A DNA stretch of 35,770 nucleotides, taken from Victivallales bacterium. Its GTDB lineage: Bacteria; Verrucomicrobiota; Lentisphaeria; Oligosphaerales; Lenti-02. The notes under the pieces are model-generated. The model had not been told where the DNA came from, did not search any database, and was given only the letters and a program-made list of their open reading frames with translations. Below are positions 24,187 through 34,539 of the stretch, one piece after another; the stretch's first letter is position 1; each line of letters begins with the position of its first letter. The stretch covers positions 1 through 35,770 of the forward strand of contig QKCY01000205.1 of NCBI GenBank assembly GCA_003245525.1. The letters are read 5' to 3'. A program made the translations under genes and the position numbers.

Positions 24187-26292
24187 CTACTTGTCGTCGG
24201 CGGGGATACGCACCCACTCCTTGATCTCGGGGGGCAGTTCCGCGATCGCCGACACCGTGGCGTCGCCGCCAGCGGGCATAGTGATCTCGTCGCCGACCGT
24301 CGTTCCCACCAGCGCACGGCCCAAGGGGGTGTCGTAGGACAGGATGCGCCGTTCGGGCACGCTGTCCCAGAGACCGAGGAGATAGTAGGTACGGACATCC
24401 CCGTCGGCCATGGTGAGCTGGACGGAGCAACCCGGCTGGACCATATCGCCCACGACAATGTTGTCGAAGGTGGTGGCCTTGATCTCGTGCAGGTCGCGCT
24501 CCAACTCGCCGCGGCGGGCGCTGAGGTAGGTCTGCTCTTCCTTGGCCGCCTTGTACTCGGCGTTTTCGCGCAGATCGCCGTACTCGCGGGCGTGGCCAAT
24601 GGCCCGGCTGTTGGCCGGGATCTTGACGTTGATGATCTCTTCGAGCTCGCGCCGCCGCTGTTCGAAGGTGCGGGCGGAGGTGAGCTTTTCGAGTTCCCTC
24701 CGGGCGGGAGCGTGGCGACGCTCCTCCACCAGGGACATGGCTTCGGGGAAGATGCGGACGATGCGCACCAGCAGACTCTGGCGCTCGCCGGCATCCAGCA
24801 GCGGCAGGTGCTTCGTGCAGCGGACCAGGGAGGCAATGTGCTCCGTCTCGCCCTCGCTCATGATCAGCCGCTGGAAGTGCTCGTTCTCCATCAGGAGCTT
24901 GCGCAGGTCGCGGTTGGATTTCAGATAGGACCCGCGGACCTGCTTGGCCAGGGTGCGGAAGAGCAGCGTGGCGTTGGCCAGCATCTGGGCCGGCTCGCCG
25001 CCGGTCCGCCACAGCCAGAGCAGGGCGTCGGCCGACGTGTTGCCCACGCTGACGCCATGGGCCACCGCGTTCAGCAGGAGCTTTTCGGCCCCCGGCGTCT
25101 CGGCCAGCAGCCGCTCCGCATGGCTCCAGATGCGCAACGGCATGACCGGACAGGCGTCGGCCAGATACTGCGGCGCGCGGGCAATCAGCGTCGCCCGGTA
25201 CCAGTTCGGCAGCAAGCGGCCGGACATGTGATCGCAGATCGTCACGAACAGGTCCACATCCTGCCAGGAGATGGCATCGTCGGCCACGGTCAGGATCAGT
25301 TCCTCCAGCCATTCCTGCCCATGGGCCACGCCGACCAGGCGGGCGAGGGCCTCGGCGAAGGTAGCAGCCTGGTCGCGGCGCGGGGCGGCGGCGGTCAGGA
25401 TGTCCTGCACGTTGTCATAGCCATCCGGACGGGTCGGCTTCGGGCTCTGGCGGGCCATCAGCCCCACCAGCTCGTCCAAACCGCGGGCCTCGTCCCAGCC
25501 GCGCTCGCTGGCCTCGCTCTTGGCGGGACCGGACGCCGCCTGTCCCTGCCACGCGCGGTACTGCTCGGGCGAGAGCACCCGGGGAACCAACAGCATCTCA
25601 CCAAGGTTCGCGGGCACCTCGCAGGCCGAGACCAGGCCCTGCGCCAGCATCTGGGCGAAGTCGGCGGGCGACGCGGAGCTGTCCCACGCCAACGCGCCCT
25701 GGAGCAGCAGGTCCAGCTCCGAGCCGGGCTTGACCAGAACCAGATTGGAGAGCACGAGGGCAAGGCCGATCTCGAGCGGATGGTCGAACTGGATGATCAC
25801 CTCGTCGACAATCGCGTCGACCGCGCTGACGCTGCCGACCAGGGAGCGGGTCGGCTCGCAGCAGACGGCCCCGGGCTCAAGGGCGGCAAACACATCCCAC
25901 CGACGGCGCACGGTGGTCAGCGGGACGCTCAGGTCGTACACTCCGAGCGCGGCGATCATCCCCGCCGGGTCGGCGTAGCTGGAGAACATCCTCCGGGCCA
26001 AGGTCGCCAGCGTGTCGCGCAGGAGGATGTGGTCGAAGCTGGTCTCTGCCACGGCCAGGATCAGACTCACCTGCTCGTCGCCGAGCGCGTGCCGGTCGAT
26101 CTCCTCGGCCAGCAGGTTGAGCCCCTCCTGCCAGCAGGAGCGGACAGCGCGCGGCCACTCGGTCAGGGGTTGCGGGTCGGACCCGGCGAGAGCCTGGGCC
26201 AGGGTCGCCGCCGCCTTTGCGTCGCCTTTCGCGGCCGCCGGGAAGAGGGGCGAAAGGACTTCGGTGTTGCGCCAGAGGGTGTCGGTAGTCAT
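24187..26292 (-). CDS. greA: GreA/GreB-type transcript cleavage factor fused to a large N-terminal helical domain
   Basis: This encodes 701 residues. The last ~165 (from ~535) are a complete GreA: the coiled coil REYGDLRENAEYKAAKEEQ carries the conserved acidic tip that enters the RNA polymerase secondary channel. The FKBP-like C-terminal domain ends with SYDTPLGRALVGTTVGDEITMPAGG. GreA rescues backtracked polymerase by stimulating transcript cleavage. The preceding ~530 residues are helical, cytoplasmic and not recognised. A similar GreA fusion of roughly this size is known in Chlamydiae and other PVC bacteria, where it is described as a transcript cleavage factor/unknown-domain fusion. No good ribosome site precedes the ATG. 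It lies 52 bases downstream of a small lipoprotein-like gene on the same strand. Confidence 0.9.
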   Translation of the reverse strand: MTTDTLWRNTEVLSPLFPAAAKGDAKAAATLAQALAGSDPQPLTEWPRAVRSCWQEGLNLLAEEIDRHALGDEQVSLILAVAETSFDHILLRDTLATLARRMFSSYADPAGMIAALGVYDLSVPLTTVRRRWDVFAALEPGAVCCEPTRSLVGSVSAVDAIVDEVIIQFDHPLEIGLALVLSNLVLVKPGSELDLLLQGALAWDSSASPADFAQMLAQGLVSACEVPANLGEMLLVPRVLSPEQYRAWQGQAASGPAKSEASERGWDEARGLDELVGLMARQSPKPTRPDGYDNVQDILTAAAPRRDQAATFAEALARLVGVAHGQEWLEELILTVADDAISWQDVDLFVTICDHMSGRLLPNWYRATLIARAPQYLADACPVMPLRIWSHAERLLAETPGAEKLLLNAVAHGVSVGNTSADALLWLWRTGGEPAQMLANATLLFRTLAKQVRGSYLKSNRDLRKLLMENEHFQRLIMSEGETEHIASLVRCTKHLPLLDAGERQSLLVRIVRIFPEAMSLVEERRHAPARRELEKLTSARTFEQRRRELEEIINVKIPANSRAIGHAREYGDLRENAEYKAAKEEQTYLSARRGELERDLHEIKATTFDNIVVGDMVQPGCSVQLTMADGDVRTYYLLGLWDSVPERRILSYDTPLGRALVGTTVGDEITMPAGGDATVSAIAELPPEIKEWVRIPADDK

Positions 26293-26344
26293 GGGTACTG
26301 CTGTCTACTCTTCGGAGGTTGACGGTGGGCAGGCCGAACGATGC

Positions 26345-26869
26345 CTACAGACCGGTATTCGGGTCCAGGATTCGGTAGTTTGCCTGCGCGTTGGCGGCCA
26401 CGCCGCGCGCCTGGGCGGCTTCCCACGGCCCTTCGACGAGCATGGTCTCGTAGCTCGTCTGGCGGCAGGGAACCGTGATGTCGAACAGATAGAAACCGTC
26501 GATGGTGACCGCCAGGCGCTCGCCGCCAAGCTGGCAGCAGGCCTGGAGCCAGACATCCTGCCCGATGCGGTCGAGAAACAGCCGCACGGCACGTTTGCCG
26601 CCCTCGCGCTCGACCACCTCGCCAGCCACGATGTTGTGGGAGGTGATGATCGGCACGGTCCGGACACAGAGGACCCGTGTCCCCTCGTGATCTACCAGAG
26701 TCCGGCTGAGCCGGCCGCCGATGAGGTCCGGATCAGCGTACTGGAAGACGGCAAAGGTGTAGGTCAGCTCAGCGTACTTGTTGGTCGAGCAACCCGTCCC
26801 CCACCCGGCAAGCAGCGCGATGAGGCAGAGGGCGGGGAATTGGCGGAGCACCTGCGACGCCTGCGGCAT
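26345..26869 (-). CDS. Small lipoprotein candidate of unknown function
   Basis: This encodes 174 residues. A basic-then-hydrophobic start (RQFPALCLIALLAGWGTGC) reaches a cysteine near residue 27 in the context GTGC|S. This is a poor lipobox because the -3 position is Gly rather than Leu or Val, so it may be a lipoprotein or a simple signal-peptide protein. The rest is mostly beta-rich and soluble, without a family I recognise. The ATG lies four bases past the stop of the NtrC-type regulator gene, and GGAGG in that gene's last codons is eight bases upstream, so the two are probably cotranscribed. A longer in-frame reading overlaps the regulator and is rejected. Confidence 0.65.
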   Translation of the reverse strand: MPQASQVLRQFPALCLIALLAGWGTGCSTNKYAELTYTFAVFQYADPDLIGGRLSRTLVDHEGTRVLCVRTVPIITSHNIVAGEVVEREGGKRAVRLFLDRIGQDVWLQACCQLGGERLAVTIDGFYLFDITVPCRQTSYETMLVEGPWEAAQARGVAANAQANYRILDPNTGL

Positions 26870-26873
26870 GGGT

Positions 26874-28262
<1,389 letters not shown>

Positions 28263-28427
28263 AGTGCCGCGCAGTATCCAGTTCCAGGAGAGCAAAAGAA
28301 CGGCGCCAGGCCTCCGCCAGACGGAATCGGCGCGTCTTGAAACCTAAGGTGTGGGGGCTCCGCTTTCAAGCAGCCGACGCCCGAGAATTTGCAGAAATGA
28401 GAAATCGGACAATCCCGTAGCCTGGAT

Positions 28428-28456
28428 TTGGTATGTTGCTGTCGTCGATGTACATT
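28428..28456 (+). promoter_or_regulatory. Candidate sigma-70-type promoter for yajC-secDF
   Basis: TTGGTA (28428-28433), 17 bases, then TACATT (28451-28456). Both hexamers match four of six consensus bases, 60 bases before the yajC ATG. The surrounding AT content is above the local average. Inferred only. Confidence 0.4.
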
Positions 28457-28515
28457 TCGTTTCATTTTTGGCTCTTGGCCCCCGGTGAATTACGCACTTC
28501 AGGAGAACCGGTCCG

Positions 28516-28950
28516 ATGCCCATGCCCGGCTTTACCATTGTCTCGCTCGCCCAGGCGGCCCCCGCCGAAACCGGCACCGCCGATCAACCCGCGACCACCA
28601 CCACGACCACGGCCCAGCCGGACGGCACCGCCGCGCCGGGAACCGACGCCCCGCAGAAGCAGCCCCCGGGCTGGCTCGGTGCCATGCCGTTGATCTTTAT
28701 GGTCCTGATCGTCTATCTCCTCCTCTGGCGGCCGCAGCAGAAGCGGCAGCGGGAGCAGCGCGAACTGATGAGCCGTCTCAAGGTCGGCGACCGCGTGATG
28801 ACCAATGGCGGCATCTTCGGCACCATCACCACCGTCAAGGAAACCTCGGTGATGGTCGAGATCGCCAAGGGGGTCGAGATCGAACTCGTCCGGGCCGCGG
28901 TCAGCACCGTGGTCGACAAGAGCGGCAAGAATCTGGACGCCAAGGCGTAG
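28516..28950 (+). CDS. yajC: Sec translocase accessory subunit YajC
   Basis: This is a 144-residue inner-membrane protein that associates with SecDF in the holotranslocon. A single membrane helix (about 53-70, MPLIFMVLIVYLLLW) is followed by RPQQKRQREQRELMSRLKVGDRVMTNGGIFGTITTV, the hallmark of the family. The ~50 residues before the helix are Thr/Pro/Ala-rich and longer than in E. coli YajC, where the helix is near the start. If the ATG at 28516 is right (AGGAG ten bases upstream), this tail would lie in the periplasm. secDF follows after 87 bases, the usual neighbour. Confidence 0.95.
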   Translation: MPMPGFTIVSLAQAAPAETGTADQPATTTTTTAQPDGTAAPGTDAPQKQPPGWLGAMPLIFMVLIVYLLLWRPQQKRQREQRELMSRLKVGDRVMTNGGIFGTITTVKETSVMVEIAKGVEIELVRAAVSTVVDKSGKNLDAKA

Positions 28951-29037
28951 AACGGCAGGACGCGGCATCGCCGCGCCTTCGGTTTGGTTTTCGGAAGTGT
29001 TTGAGACCCCAGGCAAAGGCAGAGGGATACGGGATAC

Positions 29038-31737
29038 ATGAGCAAATCACTGATCTGGCGCTGGATCACGATCATCCTGATCATGGTGGCATGGAGTGCA
29101 TCCATCCCGCCCGTGAAGGATCGGGACGTGATGGAGGTATTCAAGAAGCTGTCGACCAAGAAGGTCGAGAAGCTGCGCAAGCTGAGCGCGGGCGACAGCG
29201 AGGAGGCGCAGGCCGCCAAGGCGAAGGTCGATTCCTTTGACGAGTTGCTCAGTCGCGCCGAATCGGCGCTGGCCAAGAACCTTGAGGAAAGCGGCGGCCA
29301 GGCGACTCTCACCCCCGGGCAGGCCCTGCTGCAGGCCGCGCTGGACGACGTGGGTTGGCGCGGGGCCCGGTTGCGGGACTACGTCGACGTGCCCGTCACC
29401 AACAAGCCCTCCAACAAGGCGGTGATCACCTATGTCCGGCGGCGCGCTGCCGGCAAGCTCCACCTCGGCCTCGACCTCCAGGGCGGTACCGAGTTCGTCA
29501 TCAGCTTCGATCCCGACGATCCCCGCATCGGCAACCGCCAGGTGACCGACGTCCGCGACCAGATCCTGGAAATCCTGCGCAACCGCATCGACATCATGGG
29601 CGTCCTCGAGCCCGAGGTCAAGACCCTCAGCGACAACACCATCAGCCTGCGCGTGCCGACTGTCGGCCCGAGCCAGAAGGCCCAGTACCGCAAGCTGATC
29701 CAGGACTCGGCCAGCATCGAGTTCTACATCGTCGATCCGAACAACGAAACCAAGGTGAACGAGTACGAGCGGGGCGGCGACGGTTTCGTCCCCTCCCCCG
29801 GCTACCAGGCCCGCCCCTTCGTCATCGAGAGCGAACGCGACGGCGAGACCCACACCGAGCGCGTCTTCCTGAAGAAGCGCCCCGAGCGCATCCGCGGTGA
29901 GGATGTCGACTCGGCCCGCGCCAGCCTGGACGAGCTGGGCCGCTGGCAGATCAGCCTCAAGTTCAACCTCCGCGGCGGCAAGGCCTTCGGCGAGATCACC
30001 AAGGCCAACGTGGGCCAGCGGCTGGCCATCGTCATGGACGGCACCGTCTACAGCGCCCCCACCATCCAGAGCGAGATCCTCCAGGGCAACGCCGTCATCA
30101 CCGGCACCTTCAGCAACGAGGAAGCCAAGCGGCTGGCTGGCGTCATCTCGGCGGGCAACCTCCCGGTCAACATCAAGATCGACAGCGAATTCGCCACCGA
30201 CCCCACCCTCGGCGCGGACTCCATCCGGAGCGGCTTCTGGGCGGCGGCGGGCGGCTTGGTCCTGGTCATCATCTTCATGGTCCTCTACTACCGCATGTCG
30301 GGCGTGATCGCCGTGGTCGCCCTGTCCTGCAATATCGTTCTGGTGCTGGGAACCATGGCCCTCTTCGGCGCCACCCTGACCCTCCCCGGTATCGCCGGTA
30401 TCGTGCTGACCATCGGTATGGCGGTGGACGCCAACGTGCTGATCTTCGAGCGCATCCGCGAGGAACTCTCCAACGGCAAGACGGTCGGCAACGCCATCAA
30501 GGCGGGCTATGGACGCGCCTTCGTCACCATCCTGGACTCGAACCTGACCACCCTGCTGACCGCCTTCATCCTCTACAAGGTGGGTACCGGCCAGATCAAG
30601 GGCTTCGCCGTCACCCTCAGCGTCGGTATCGTCGCCAGTATGTTCACGGCTCTCTTCATGACCCGTGCCATCTTCGACTTCTGCCTGGAACGGGGGCTGG
30701 ACAAGCTGAGCATGTGGGCCTTCCCCGGCATCACCAACTGCAGCTACCCCATCCTCTCCTACCGGAAGTTCACCACCATCCTCTCCAGCTCCCTCATCCT
30801 CATCTCCGTGATCGGGTTCACGGCCAAGCTGGCGACCGGCTCGGCCCTGGGCGTGGACTTCAGCGGCGGCAGCGAACTGGCCTTCCGGGCGGAAGCCGGG
30901 CATGAGCCCAGCGTGTCCGAGGTCCGCGCCTTCCTGGAGAACGACCTCAAGATCAAGGGCGCTCGCGTGGGCTTCAAGGACTCCCCCCTGCAGGTGGGAC
31001 AGAAGCAGTTGGAGCTGACCTTCAAGAGCGACAAGCTGACCAAGGGCGGCGCGGACGAGGGCGCCGATGACGAAGTCGCCGGCACCCTGACGACCGAGAA
31101 GCTGGCGCAGATGCTGAACGGGAAATTCAAGGACGCCAAGTTCGTCGAGGTGAGCAACACCACGGTTGGCTCCCTGGTGGGCAGCCAGTTCCGCGACCAC
31201 GCCATCTGGGCGGCCGTGCTGGCCATTATCGGCATCATCATCTACATCTCCTTCCGTTTCGAATTCGCCTATGGCGTCGCCTCGGTGGTGGCCTTGGTCC
31301 ACGACGTGATCATCGCCGGCGGTATCTTCATGCTCTTCCCGGGACGGGAGCTGTCCCTGCCGGTGGTCGCCGCCCTGCTGACCATCATCGGGTATTCGCT
31401 GAACGACACCATCGTGGTGTTCGACCGCATCCGCGAGGATCTCAGCCTGCGCCGCCAGGGCAGCTATACCGAGATCGTCAATCTCAGTATCAACCAGACC
31501 CTCTCGCGCACCACCCTGACCTCCTTGACCACGGCCTTCGTGGTCTTCACCCTGCTGGTCTTCGGCGGCGGTGCGATCAACGACTTCGCCCTGGTGATGT
31601 TCATCGGTGTGATCGTCGGTACCTACTCGTCGATCTTCGTGGCCAGTGCCATCATCTCGGCCTGGCACCGGTCCTCCCGCTTCCACGGCGACGAAGCGGT
31701 GACCGCCGCCGTCACCGCCGAAGAGCCCGGCGTGTAG
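29038..31737 (+). CDS. secDF: Protein translocase SecDF fusion
   Basis: This 899-residue RND-family translocase subunit uses the proton gradient to help Sec export. The SecD half has the first membrane helix (7-24), the HLGLDLQGGTEFVISF motif near 141-157, the P1 periplasmic domain and membrane helices with GMAVDANVLIFERIREE. The SecF half begins near 600 with LGVDFSGGSELAFR and ends with IIGYSLNDTIVVFDRIRED and its final helices. Fusion of secD and secF occurs in several phyla, including Bacillus. Between the first helix and the GLDLQGG motif lies an extra charged, coiled-coil-like stretch (about 28-130, Lys/Glu-rich). The start follows GGGATAC; the tail is short and acidic. A strong terminator follows. 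Confidence 0.96.
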   Translation: MSKSLIWRWITIILIMVAWSASIPPVKDRDVMEVFKKLSTKKVEKLRKLSAGDSEEAQAAKAKVDSFDELLSRAESALAKNLEESGGQATLTPGQALLQAALDDVGWRGARLRDYVDVPVTNKPSNKAVITYVRRRAAGKLHLGLDLQGGTEFVISFDPDDPRIGNRQVTDVRDQILEILRNRIDIMGVLEPEVKTLSDNTISLRVPTVGPSQKAQYRKLIQDSASIEFYIVDPNNETKVNEYERGGDGFVPSPGYQARPFVIESERDGETHTERVFLKKRPERIRGEDVDSARASLDELGRWQISLKFNLRGGKAFGEITKANVGQRLAIVMDGTVYSAPTIQSEILQGNAVITGTFSNEEAKRLAGVISAGNLPVNIKIDSEFATDPTLGADSIRSGFWAAAGGLVLVIIFMVLYYRMSGVIAVVALSCNIVLVLGTMALFGATLTLPGIAGIVLTIGMAVDANVLIFERIREELSNGKTVGNAIKAGYGRAFVTILDSNLTTLLTAFILYKVGTGQIKGFAVTLSVGIVASMFTALFMTRAIFDFCLERGLDKLSMWAFPGITNCSYPILSYRKFTTILSSSLILISVIGFTAKLATGSALGVDFSGGSELAFRAEAGHEPSVSEVRAFLENDLKIKGARVGFKDSPLQVGQKQLELTFKSDKLTKGGADEGADDEVAGTLTTEKLAQMLNGKFKDAKFVEVSNTTVGSLVGSQFRDHAIWAAVLAIIGIIIYISFRFEFAYGVASVVALVHDVIIAGGIFMLFPGRELSLPVVAALLTIIGYSLNDTIVVFDRIREDLSLRRQGSYTEIVNLSINQTLSRTTLTSLTTAFVVFTLLVFGGGAINDFALVMFIGVIVGTYSSIFVASAIISAWHRSSRFHGDEAVTAAVTAEEPGV

Positions 31738-31766
31738 CCCTCCGGTCGCCAACTCGCCTCAATCCC

Positions 31767-31802
31767 GACGCCTGCGGTCCTCGCCGCAGGCGTCTTCTTT
31801 TT
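31767..31802 (+). terminator. Strong rho-independent terminator after secDF
   Basis: A perfect 11-bp stem GACGCCTGCGG/CCGCAGGCGTC closes a six-base loop and is followed by TTCTTTTT. It lies 29 bases past the secDF stop codon. Confidence 0.9.
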
Positions 31803-31841
31803 CCCTGCCCTGTTCCCCGGCAACCGGAATCCGTGCCGACC

Positions 31842-31875
31842 GGGTAGCCGCGCGGTCGATGACCGCGCGGAACCC
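31842..31875. repeat. Long intergenic palindrome
   Basis: CCGCGCGGTC-GAT-GACCGCGCGG (31848-31870) is a perfect 10-bp stem with a three-base loop, extended by GGGT/ACCC across a small internal bulge to about 14 bp. It lies after the secDF terminator and has no T-tract on the plus strand. It could stop the minus-strand gene at 32006 or be a dispersed palindromic repeat. Confidence 0.55.
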
Positions 31876-32005
31876 AGTTGCCAACGACCGCCCGCCGAAC
31901 CTGCGACCGCCCATCGGCAACCATACCGCCTTCAGGGAACGGGCGGCGAGGAAACGCGGTCCCCCATCCCATTGCCGCCGTTCGCGGGAACGGCCGGGAG
32001 CGCCG

Positions 32006-33112
32006 TCAGCGGCCCACGCGGACGGTTCTCGGCGAACCGCACTCGGGACAGGGCGGAGCCATGGTGGCCCCGAACCGGGTCTTCACATCGAGTCCGGGAA
32101 TGAAGGCGAACTCGTGCTTACATTCCGCGCACTTGCAGGCGAAGCCGACATGCCCGCCGCAACTGCCGCAGGTGGCGCGATGGATGTCCCAGACCACTTG
32201 CTCGCCATACGTGCCGCACTGCGGACAGTAGGTGTCCGAGAGCAGGACGCGGCTCGCCAGGAAGAGCAGACCGGCCCCAACGACCAGCAGAACCAACAAA
32301 GCGACGAGGATCTTCCCCGCGTAGCTCTTGCCTCCCTTGCGGGCCGCGCGCGAGCGCTCCCGCTGCGGCGTAGCGGGAGCCGCCACCGGGACCCCCGACT
32401 CGCCCGCCTCGGCGACGGGCTCCGCCGCCGGTTCGGGTTCCTCTACGGGCTGGACCCCGCCGCCGTACTTGCGGCGACACCGCGCCTGGTACCAGGCGCT
32501 GTCCTCGATCCGGTCGAAAACCCCCTGCACGAAATCGCTGTTGTAGAACCAACGGCGGCGCACTTGCTCGGGAATCAGGTACTGGTGGGCTGCCGTGCTC
32601 TGCACCTCGCTCCGGATCTGGATGCTATGCTGGCGGAGCAACTGCCGGCGGCGCATCTCCGCCTCGCGGGCCGGATCGGGCCCCTCGTCGTCCTCCATAT
32701 GCATGAAGGTCGGTTCGCAGAGCACCGAGGGATCGGTGGTGCTCACGTCGAGATGCAGCACGGCGCTGGCCCGCCGAAGCAGTTCGGAGACAGTCAGCGG
32801 CATCTTGAGCAGGATCAGGGTCTCGACGGCGGAACCGGTGCCGCCCAGCATCTCGGTCTCGATGACCAGGATCGGCAGTATCCGCCCCTCTTTCAGGGAC
32901 CGGATCTGCTGGTAGATCTCGTAGACGGTCAGCTCGGCGTACTGGAAGTGGAGAAAGATGGCGTCGGGAGGACCTGCCCGCAACTGGCGGATGAGTTCCT
33001 CGGGCGTGGCACAGTACACCACGCTGCAACCGCGTCGCGTGTAGTTCGAGCGGAGGCAGTCGTGGACGCGGGCCGCGTCGTCGTTGTCGCCGGCAACGAG
33101 AAAACGCTGCAT
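32006..33112 (-). CDS. Degenerate-receiver / transmembrane / zinc-ribbon protein
   Basis: This 368-residue protein is of unknown function. Residues ~1-120 have the outline of a response-regulator receiver: FLVAGDNDDAARV, PPDAIFLHFQYAE, LPILVIET and LLKMPLTVSELL. The expected phospho-acceptor Asp is His55, so ordinary phosphorylation is unlikely. A charged linker follows (QQ/RRR-rich, then Glu/Pro/Ala-rich), and then one membrane helix at ~261-285 (ILVALLVLLVVGAGLLFLA). The C-terminal ~80 residues hold four CxxC-type pairs (CPQC, CGSC, CKCAEC, CPEC), the look of two zinc ribbons. The basic stretch before the helix suggests the receiver is cytoplasmic and the ribbons are outside. GGAG is seven bases before the ATG. 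I know of no named family with this exact layout. Confidence 0.7.
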   Translation of the reverse strand: MQRFLVAGDNDDAARVHDCLRSNYTRRGCSVVYCATPEELIRQLRAGPPDAIFLHFQYAELTVYEIYQQIRSLKEGRILPILVIETEMLGGTGSAVETLILLKMPLTVSELLRRASAVLHLDVSTTDPSVLCEPTFMHMEDDEGPDPAREAEMRRRQLLRQHSIQIRSEVQSTAAHQYLIPEQVRRRWFYNSDFVQGVFDRIEDSAWYQARCRRKYGGGVQPVEEPEPAAEPVAEAGESGVPVAAPATPQRERSRAARKGGKSYAGKILVALLVLLVVGAGLLFLASRVLLSDTYCPQCGTYGEQVVWDIHRATCGSCGGHVGFACKCAECKHEFAFIPGLDVKTRFGATMAPPCPECGSPRTVRVGR

Positions 33113-33190
33113 GCAGAACTCCAGGGGGCACTCACAGACAAAATCACTTCATAGCCGGGTACAATAGCGCAGTCCGGCTTGGTTTCACCC

Positions 33191-34534
33191 TCACCGGGTT
33201 GCCGGAGCCGGATCGGGGCGCCGCTGTTGCTGGAGCCACTGGCTGGCGGCCTCCTCGACGAGCTCGTGGCCTCCCTCGAAAATGGTCACCCGCACCTGGC
33301 CCGAGTGCCGCCGGAAAAGGGGCGTACGCGTGCCGTAGGTGGCATCCTGCAACGCAGGATCGCGGAGGTGCTCCGGCACGGTCTCATGCTCCGTCATCCA
33401 GGCGATATCCGCCGCCGCGATCCGGTCCTTCTCGTCGGCCACCGCGTTGAAGGCCAGCAGCGTGTGGCTGATCGGCACCGATCCCCGATGGCCGTCGTGG
33501 ATGCCCGCGTTGATATCCAACGGCAGCCCCCGCGCTCCAGCCAGATGGGTCAATGGCGAACGATAGCGCAGTTGGGCGTCCACCTCGGGCGAATCGCCCG
33601 GAGCCCCGCCACAGCTCTTGACGATGTGGTCGGCGTAGCCGCTGCCCGCCGCCCGGCACTCGCGATACCAGGCAGCCAGATCGCTGATCGGCACCCAGGC
33701 GGAGACCCCGGCCCAGACTTCGGGGGCACGGCCCGCCATGAGCAGGGCATAGTAGCCCCCCCCCGAACCGCCCACCAGATAGATGCGGCGGGCATCGATG
33801 GCGCGCGTCCGGCGAACATAGTCCACCGCGCTGAGGATATCGGCGACCGCCAGATCGGAACCGGTGGCCTGCGGCGTCCAGTTCGGCCCCCGGAAGTTGG
33901 GGTGGATATAGGCCCAGCCCTGCTTGGCGCACCACGCTTCGATACCGGGCTGGAACCGTTGCCGGTAATCGCCGCTCCAGGTGTGCAATCCCACGACGAG
34001 CGGCACGGGCTCCGGATTGTCCGGCGCGAAGTAGCGGGCGGGCTGCATGGTGCCGTCCGCCGAACTCGGATACTCGATGTCCTCGGTCACCGCTGCCTTC
34101 TTCGCGGCTTCGACCGCAAAGCGGATCTCGCGAATGGCAGGCTGCCGGTCCTTGGCCTTGCCGGCGAAATGGAGCCGCAGATAGCGGGCGGGCTGGCCGA
34201 TGGGCTGGCAGGAGAGGACGGTTGCGGGCAAGGCCCCGATGGGCTGCCAGGTGGTGCCATCGGTGCTGAGGTCGGCGGTCGCCTCGCGGGCCATGTGCCG
34301 CTCGTCGAAGTACTCGATGGTGATGGCGGGGACCTCTTTCACCTCGCCCAGATCGATGTCGAGCTGCCACTGGTCGGCCTTAGGATCGCCCGCCCAGTAG
34401 GTGGCCGGATTGCCGTCGAAGATCCGTTCGGGAGGCGCCGTGTTCCCCGGCCAATTCGGACCGCCGGTCACCTGCGGGGCTGCCCCCGCCACGCCCGCGA
34501 TTGCCATCGCTGCCATTGCCATGATCCTCATCAT
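33191..34534 (-). CDS. Secreted discoidin (F5/8 type C) plus alpha/beta-hydrolase protein
   Basis: This encodes about 447 residues. A signal peptide (MMRIMAMAAMAIAGVAGAAP) leads to a carbohydrate-binding discoidin-like domain (~25-165: PPERIFDGNPATYWAGD, QWQLDIDLG, ARYLRLHFAG) and an alpha/beta-hydrolase domain (~185-447) with nucleophile motif GGSGGG (Ser near 256), PLVVGLHTWSGDY as the oxyanion strand, an Asp in GIHDGHRGSVPISH and a terminal GGHE His. Such prolyl-oligopeptidase or acetyl-xylan-esterase-like enzymes remove acyl groups from polysaccharides in the periplasm or outside the cell. The start at 34532-34534 lies five bases after the stop of the upstream gene; an in-frame ATG 21 codons earlier is not supported by a signal sequence. 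GGAGG is 12 bases upstream. Confidence 0.85.
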   Translation of the reverse strand: MMRIMAMAAMAIAGVAGAAPQVTGGPNWPGNTAPPERIFDGNPATYWAGDPKADQWQLDIDLGEVKEVPAITIEYFDERHMAREATADLSTDGTTWQPIGALPATVLSCQPIGQPARYLRLHFAGKAKDRQPAIREIRFAVEAAKKAAVTEDIEYPSSADGTMQPARYFAPDNPEPVPLVVGLHTWSGDYRQRFQPGIEAWCAKQGWAYIHPNFRGPNWTPQATGSDLAVADILSAVDYVRRTRAIDARRIYLVGGSGGGYYALLMAGRAPEVWAGVSAWVPISDLAAWYRECRAAGSGYADHIVKSCGGAPGDSPEVDAQLRYRSPLTHLAGARGLPLDINAGIHDGHRGSVPISHTLLAFNAVADEKDRIAAADIAWMTEHETVPEHLRDPALQDATYGTRTPLFRRHSGQVRVTIFEGGHELVEEAASQWLQQQRRPDPAPATR

Positions 34535-34539
34535 GCCGT

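Noticed and set aside
28421-28441. Sigma-54 promoter before yajC (TGG...TTGCT)
   Set aside because: GG and GC are separated by the wrong distance; a sigma-70-like pair explains the region better.
29047-31752. 901-codon minus-strand open frame over secDF
   Set aside because: Antisense to secDF; its translation is rich in His, Gln, Asp and Gly with no domain, a codon-bias shadow.
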